Shown here: positions 60,035 through 64,000 of the stretch, piece after piece
How the letters are laid out: every line of letters begins with the position of its first letter
Position numbering within the stretch: the stretch's first letter is position 1
Origin: Lomentospora prolificans
Lineage: Eukaryota > Ascomycota > Sordariomycetes > Microascales > Microascaceae
Length of the DNA stretch: 64,000 bases
Direction: 5' to 3'
Assembly: GCA_029532625.1 (NCBI GenBank)
Contig: JARFXM010000011.1
Location: 1,860,001-1,924,000, forward strand
Notes under the pieces: generated by a model
Told to the model about the DNA's origin: nothing
Seen by the model: the letters and a program-made list of their open reading frames with translations, nothing else
Database searches by the model: none
Made by a program: the position numbers and the translations under genes

Positions 60035-60987
60035 AGACAACTATCCACTACTATTCTTGTACATGTTCTCCAGGCATCTTGGTTTCTACTATACTGCTAC
60101 ATGAATTTCGGTACATATTGTGAAGGCGTCTACGGTATACGAAGGCATAGGCATGGCATGGCACATCCTGACTGGCCAGGAACATTCATGGTGATACCCT
60201 CGCGACGGAGGCTTTAGTGTATTTCGAAGCATCATCAGGAGCATAGTTTATAGGTCTTGCCTTGTTCTTAGATTTTTTGGGCCGTTGCCAATACCATTGA
60301 ATTCTCATCTGCTTCGTGTTCGCTAGTTATTGATCATCTTTAACCGCCGTAGTTGGTGTGATGCATGCCTATGGTCAGAGTTGAAAGAGCCGAGGCAGCC
60401 GCACAACTAGATACAAAAATATATATATAAAATATATACACCACACTGGATAAAGTAACCTAGACTACTAGGCATCAGCAACGCAGCATCCCACGACCGA
60501 CGTATTCTGGTGGCGTGATGACGTGGCCCGAATCTGATTCCGTGATGTTTCTTAAAGGTCTTGAAATTCCATGTCATGCATGTTGGTGATGGCACATGCA
60601 ACCTTCATGTTACAATGCAAGGGCGCTTTTTTTATGGACTGCTGCCGACAGCTGGAAGCGGGTGTCGAAAGAAGAGCTTCACGATGCACATGATGAACGA
60701 TGCCATGACCTTCTAAGCCTTTTGTGTGCGTCATCCGGTACGTCGACAATTTGCCCCTCAGTGCAAGGTTACTGCAGCCTGCTAATTATATTATCGCACA
60801 GAAGGGGCTGTAGGCCTCATCAGCTGAGAAGTAAGGAGCCCATCTTCAACAAATTCCCCAACCCCCGTAGTAATTCTAGCCGACCTTTTTTTTTTTTAAA
60901 GAAAAAAAAAATCCCGATTTGGACGGACTAATCTCGCTCCTTGTTCGAAAAGAGCTATATACGAAGGTACAAAACCGCCTATAAACT
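60035..60987. other. Intergenic region
   Basis: No gene supported. A 12-T run followed by AAAG and 10 A (60886-60911) forms a small T/A inverted repeat. Confidence 0.65.
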
Positions 60988-62599
60988 ATGTCGGCACCAG
61001 CTGAAACCGTGAGTGCTTGGTCCCGCGAGGGCGCAGTTCATGCATCGTTCCGCTCTCTCCACAGTTGAAGAATCTCTCGGGGCGAGAAAAAAACTGGCTA
61101 ACTTGCACTTTGATTTTCTCTATTTTCGCAAAGCAGGATAAATCTACCGCAAACATGCCAGAGTCGCCTACCACGGCTCGACCCTTCGAGCTCGACGACG
61201 ACGATACCCAGGAGACCGGAGTTGTGCAGGACCCCGCGGCGGGGAAGACGGATTCCAACAAGGCTACGCCGGGAGATGCCGCCGGAGCGGCTGCTGCCTC
61301 GACCGGCGGCGCTGCGGACGACGTCCCCCCTCCGAAGCCCCCTCGGCCCTTGACAGAAACGCAAAAGAACGAACTTATACTCAAGGAGGCATTTCCGTCG
61401 GTGGAGGATAGTGTTATCAAGGCCGTCTTGAGGGCGAGCCGGGGGCAGGTTGAGCCTGCTTTCCACGCACTCCTTGGTCAGTGTGGCTGCGCAGGACTGC
61501 TGTCCGTATACCTATATATCTCGGGGAGCTAACATGAGGCTACAGAGATGACGGATCCTGATGCGACTAAGGAAGATGAGGCCGAGGGGCCGCCTCCACC
61601 GCAACCCCCCAGGCCCGCAGGAGTGGGTAGCGGCATGTCCCAACTCGAAGCCGATGAGCAGTACGCCCGACAGCTTGCCGAGCACTACGAAAGGCAGGGA
61701 GGTTACGACGATCGACATCAACACACGAGGCAACCTCGCGATCCTAGGCTCAACCGACAGCAGAAGGAGACGGGACTCAAGCCTAACGAGCTGTTTGACA
61801 AGGAGCACAGCTTTCTCGAGGACGATCTACCCGTTATACGCGAGAACCTCAGGAAGGGATTCCTCGAGACACAGACCAAGGTCAACTCGTGGATTACAAA
61901 TTTTAAGAAGAGACTTGACGATGCGTTTGAGGAGGAAGAGGCTGAGAGGCAGCAACAGCAACAGCACCTCGCCTACGGTAGGAGGCCTGGTGAGTCCAGT
62001 CGTAGGAGTGGAGATTACGATCGCTACGATGCCGACCCGCAGTTGATTACGGACGATTTTGCGGGCATGAAGCTGGCATCGGATGGAAGTACGTATAAAC
62101 CCTCACCTTTTGTCTTTCCCCCCTTATGCGCCTAGATGACAATAGTCTCTAACACGCATTCATAGCTCCTATCCGGGACCCCAGGCCACTCGCGAACCCG
62201 AACCTCTTTAAGCCTCCTCCGCCGTCCAAGTCCCCGAAGCCCAACGACGGTCGTAGGGTAGCTTTCAGAGACGAAACGGAGGAGATCGATGCGTACACCT
62301 CGTCACCTAAGCTCGGCGCGCGGGATTCGGCCACCCCACCGGGCAACAAACAGAGCAAGTGGCAACCCCTCTCAGCCGTTGAGCCCAGTCCCATTACGGA
62401 CAACGACCCGTTTAGTCTCGGAGACAGCGAAGATGAGAAGGAGGTCAAGGACAAGACGACGACAGGCGCTGGCGCTGGGTCCAGCTCGAAGGATACCAAG
62501 GACGACGACGCTGAGAGGCTGCGGAAGGCGGCGGCTGAGGCCATGGCTGACAGCCTCGTGGACGATAAGTCAAAGACTGATACTGGATTAAAGAGCTGA
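60988..62599 (+). CDS. CUE-domain ubiquitin-binding protein, Cue5-like autophagy receptor
   Basis: Four exons: 60988-61008, 61137-61476, 61546-62088 and 62166-62599, giving 445 residues. The first exon codes only seven residues (MSAPAET). A CUE domain at about residues 82-125 contains the KEAFPSVEDSVIKAVL motif and the closing ALLEM, the ubiquitin-binding surfaces of the fold. A Pro-rich linker, a helical QLEADEQYARQLAEHYERQ segment and a conserved block (LEDDLPVIRENLRKGF...TKVNSWITNFKKRLDD) follow. Residues 367-370 are WQPL, an Atg8-interacting motif of the W-x-x-L type, in the same C-terminal position and sequence context (KWQPL) that I recall for yeast Cue5. Cue5 links ubiquitinated aggregates and proteasomes to Atg8 for autophagy. 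I infer the same role. Acidic, charged termini are predicted disordered. Confidence 0.85.
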
Positions 62600-64000
62600 A
62601 CGGGTTGATGGAAGTGGCAAGGAATTTTTTTTTCTTGGTTAGGCGAGAAGGAAAGAAGGACACTATTACGTGATGGAGCGAGGCTAAGGGAAGCTAGAAG
62701 GAAAAAGATGGAACGTTGGAGCCCGAGTATGTATACGTGGTCGAGTTGCCCCATTAGCACATATACGGGTGGGTTCAGTGTAGCCGGCACGGCAGATATG
62801 CTTAAAACCACGTAGCGTAATCATTTCGCAAACCTGGAAAACGGGCCACAAGCCATGAAGTATGAAGCCCTATTGTTTCTTCTTGCCAGAGGTACAGAGG
62901 TATCAGGGGGTCGATGGTCAGATGTCCATCCTGGGTAGAAAAAGCGTGCAAGTCAAAGGGCGTACCACGGGCTCATCTCCACGAAAGATGAAACAATGCA
63001 GACAGGTATATAGAACAGCAGGCCGTTTTACCTTGGTGGGAATATCACCTCCGGGCCTTGTTAGTTGGTACTACAATGGGGGCAGACAAGGCAGACGAGT
63101 GAGCACGTGGTCAAATAAGGGGATGTGAGGAAGCCCGACCGGGAGCGAAGGAAGCGAGCGATGGAGGTTTAGACGACAATGGACCGGGAGTGGAGTGGGT
63201 TCAGATGTTTTTGCAAACTAGCTCGGCTGTTTTCTCTCTCGGGGAGAAAGGGCGGAACGCACACTGGAAACCACGAGCCTAAGCTCGGTTAGAGAAGTAG
63301 AACTAGTCTGGCGAGACTTGGGGGTGTGTGTCTGTACGGAATCCATACACATGTGAGCGTCGCGTGGATGTGAAAGTGTCTGCTGTGTTCGTGTGCGCAA
63401 GTGTACAGTCGAGGATATCTCCGCAGAAGGAAAGGGCGTTAGTGTCTGCTCATGATATTTAGGGGACTTTTTGGCTTGTTTTCCCTTCTTCATTTCGGGT
63501 TGTAGTCACGCCGTCGATAGGTGCGGTAAAAGGGTATGTTCCGCAGTTCGCGATCCGAGAGCAATTGTCGCGGTTAGCCTTGTGTGGGCTGTCAATTAGG
63601 AGGGGCCGCTCCAGCGGAAACAAAACCCGAATAGAGCATCCGTGTCATTGGAACGATGGTGCTGGGTTCCAGAAGTATACTCTAGAACAACATAGTGAAA
63701 AACATGTTGAAGTCGTTGAGAGCTACTGAAGTTGAGAATATTGTCGCCATTGCCATGCAGATCATTGACCCTAAGGGAGGATGGGACCCCGCATCACGAC
63801 CCCGCTACACGATGAAGAGTGCGAGATTGTAATCAATCAGGGACAGAAGCGGGGAGCAGAAGAGAGAGGCCCCCTTTTCAGGGCCCATTTCTGGAAACTA
63901 CTGCTCTGTGGATTAGATGCGACATGAACCCACGGCCAATGGGGGCATAGGTCGGAGGAGCAAAGTGGCGATTGCTCGAGTAGGAAAGGCATGAGAAGAC
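62600..64000. other. Terminal intergenic region
   Basis: No coding frame supported up to the window edge. It contains the 3' region of the CUE gene. A 220-codon minus-strand frame at 62149-62811 is mostly antisense to the last CUE exon. Confidence 0.6.

Noticed and set aside
62149..62811. 220-codon minus-strand frame
   Set aside because: Mostly antisense to the last exon of the CUE gene.

Overview
The window comes from the nuclear genome of a filamentous ascomycete (Pezizomycotina, probably a Sordariomycete). The evidence is short spliceosomal introns (about 50-130 nt, GTANGT donors, CTAAC-like branch sites), a roughly 2,500-residue fungal hybrid histidine kinase, and families limited to or typical of moulds: UDP-galactopyranose mutase, a Chs7-like chitin synthase chaperone, DUF2293 and DUF1763. 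No bacterial operon, CRISPR array, rRNA, intact transposon or convincing tRNA was seen. All gene models were built by hand from splice signals and reading frame. Start codons and families are inferred without a database search.

Layout. 1-16.1 kb is almost free of genes. It holds simple repeats, one possible broken coding segment (11.5-11.75 kb) and a decayed acyl-protein-thioesterase-like pseudogene (12.85-13.77 kb) interrupted by a run of 34 A. 16.1-24.0 kb (minus) is a giant hybrid histidine kinase. 26.9-32.4 kb carries a head-to-head pair: UDP-galactopyranose mutase (minus) and a nucleotide-sugar/triose-phosphate-type transporter (plus). 33.2-33.9 kb is ribosomal protein eL27. 34.7-38.0 kb holds a second divergent pair: a TTC36-like TPR protein (minus) and 4-hydroxyphenylpyruvate dioxygenase (plus). 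The TFIIH subunit Ssl1 (minus, convergent with the dioxygenase) and a Chs7-like membrane chaperone (minus) follow. 42.3-48.4 kb is another gene-poor stretch. From 49.5 kb to the end all genes are on the plus strand: an MFS sugar porter, a DUF1763/LYR-like protein, a mitochondrial carrier, a DUF2293 protein and a CUE-domain autophagy-receptor-like protein.

How the genes fit together. Two divergent pairs look functional. The mutase makes UDP-galactofuranose in the cytosol, and the transporter beside it is a good candidate to move that sugar into the Golgi, as in Aspergillus. The TTC36-like/dioxygenase pair matches a mammalian link in which TTC36 protects 4-hydroxyphenylpyruvate dioxygenase from degradation, so the fungal neighbourhood may reveal an ancient regulatory partnership in tyrosine catabolism. 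The mutase, transporter and Chs7-like protein also give the centre of the window a cell-wall theme. The sugar porter has an unusual 1.35-kb leader with no ATG, followed by a protein-like N-terminal extension that also lacks a start codon.
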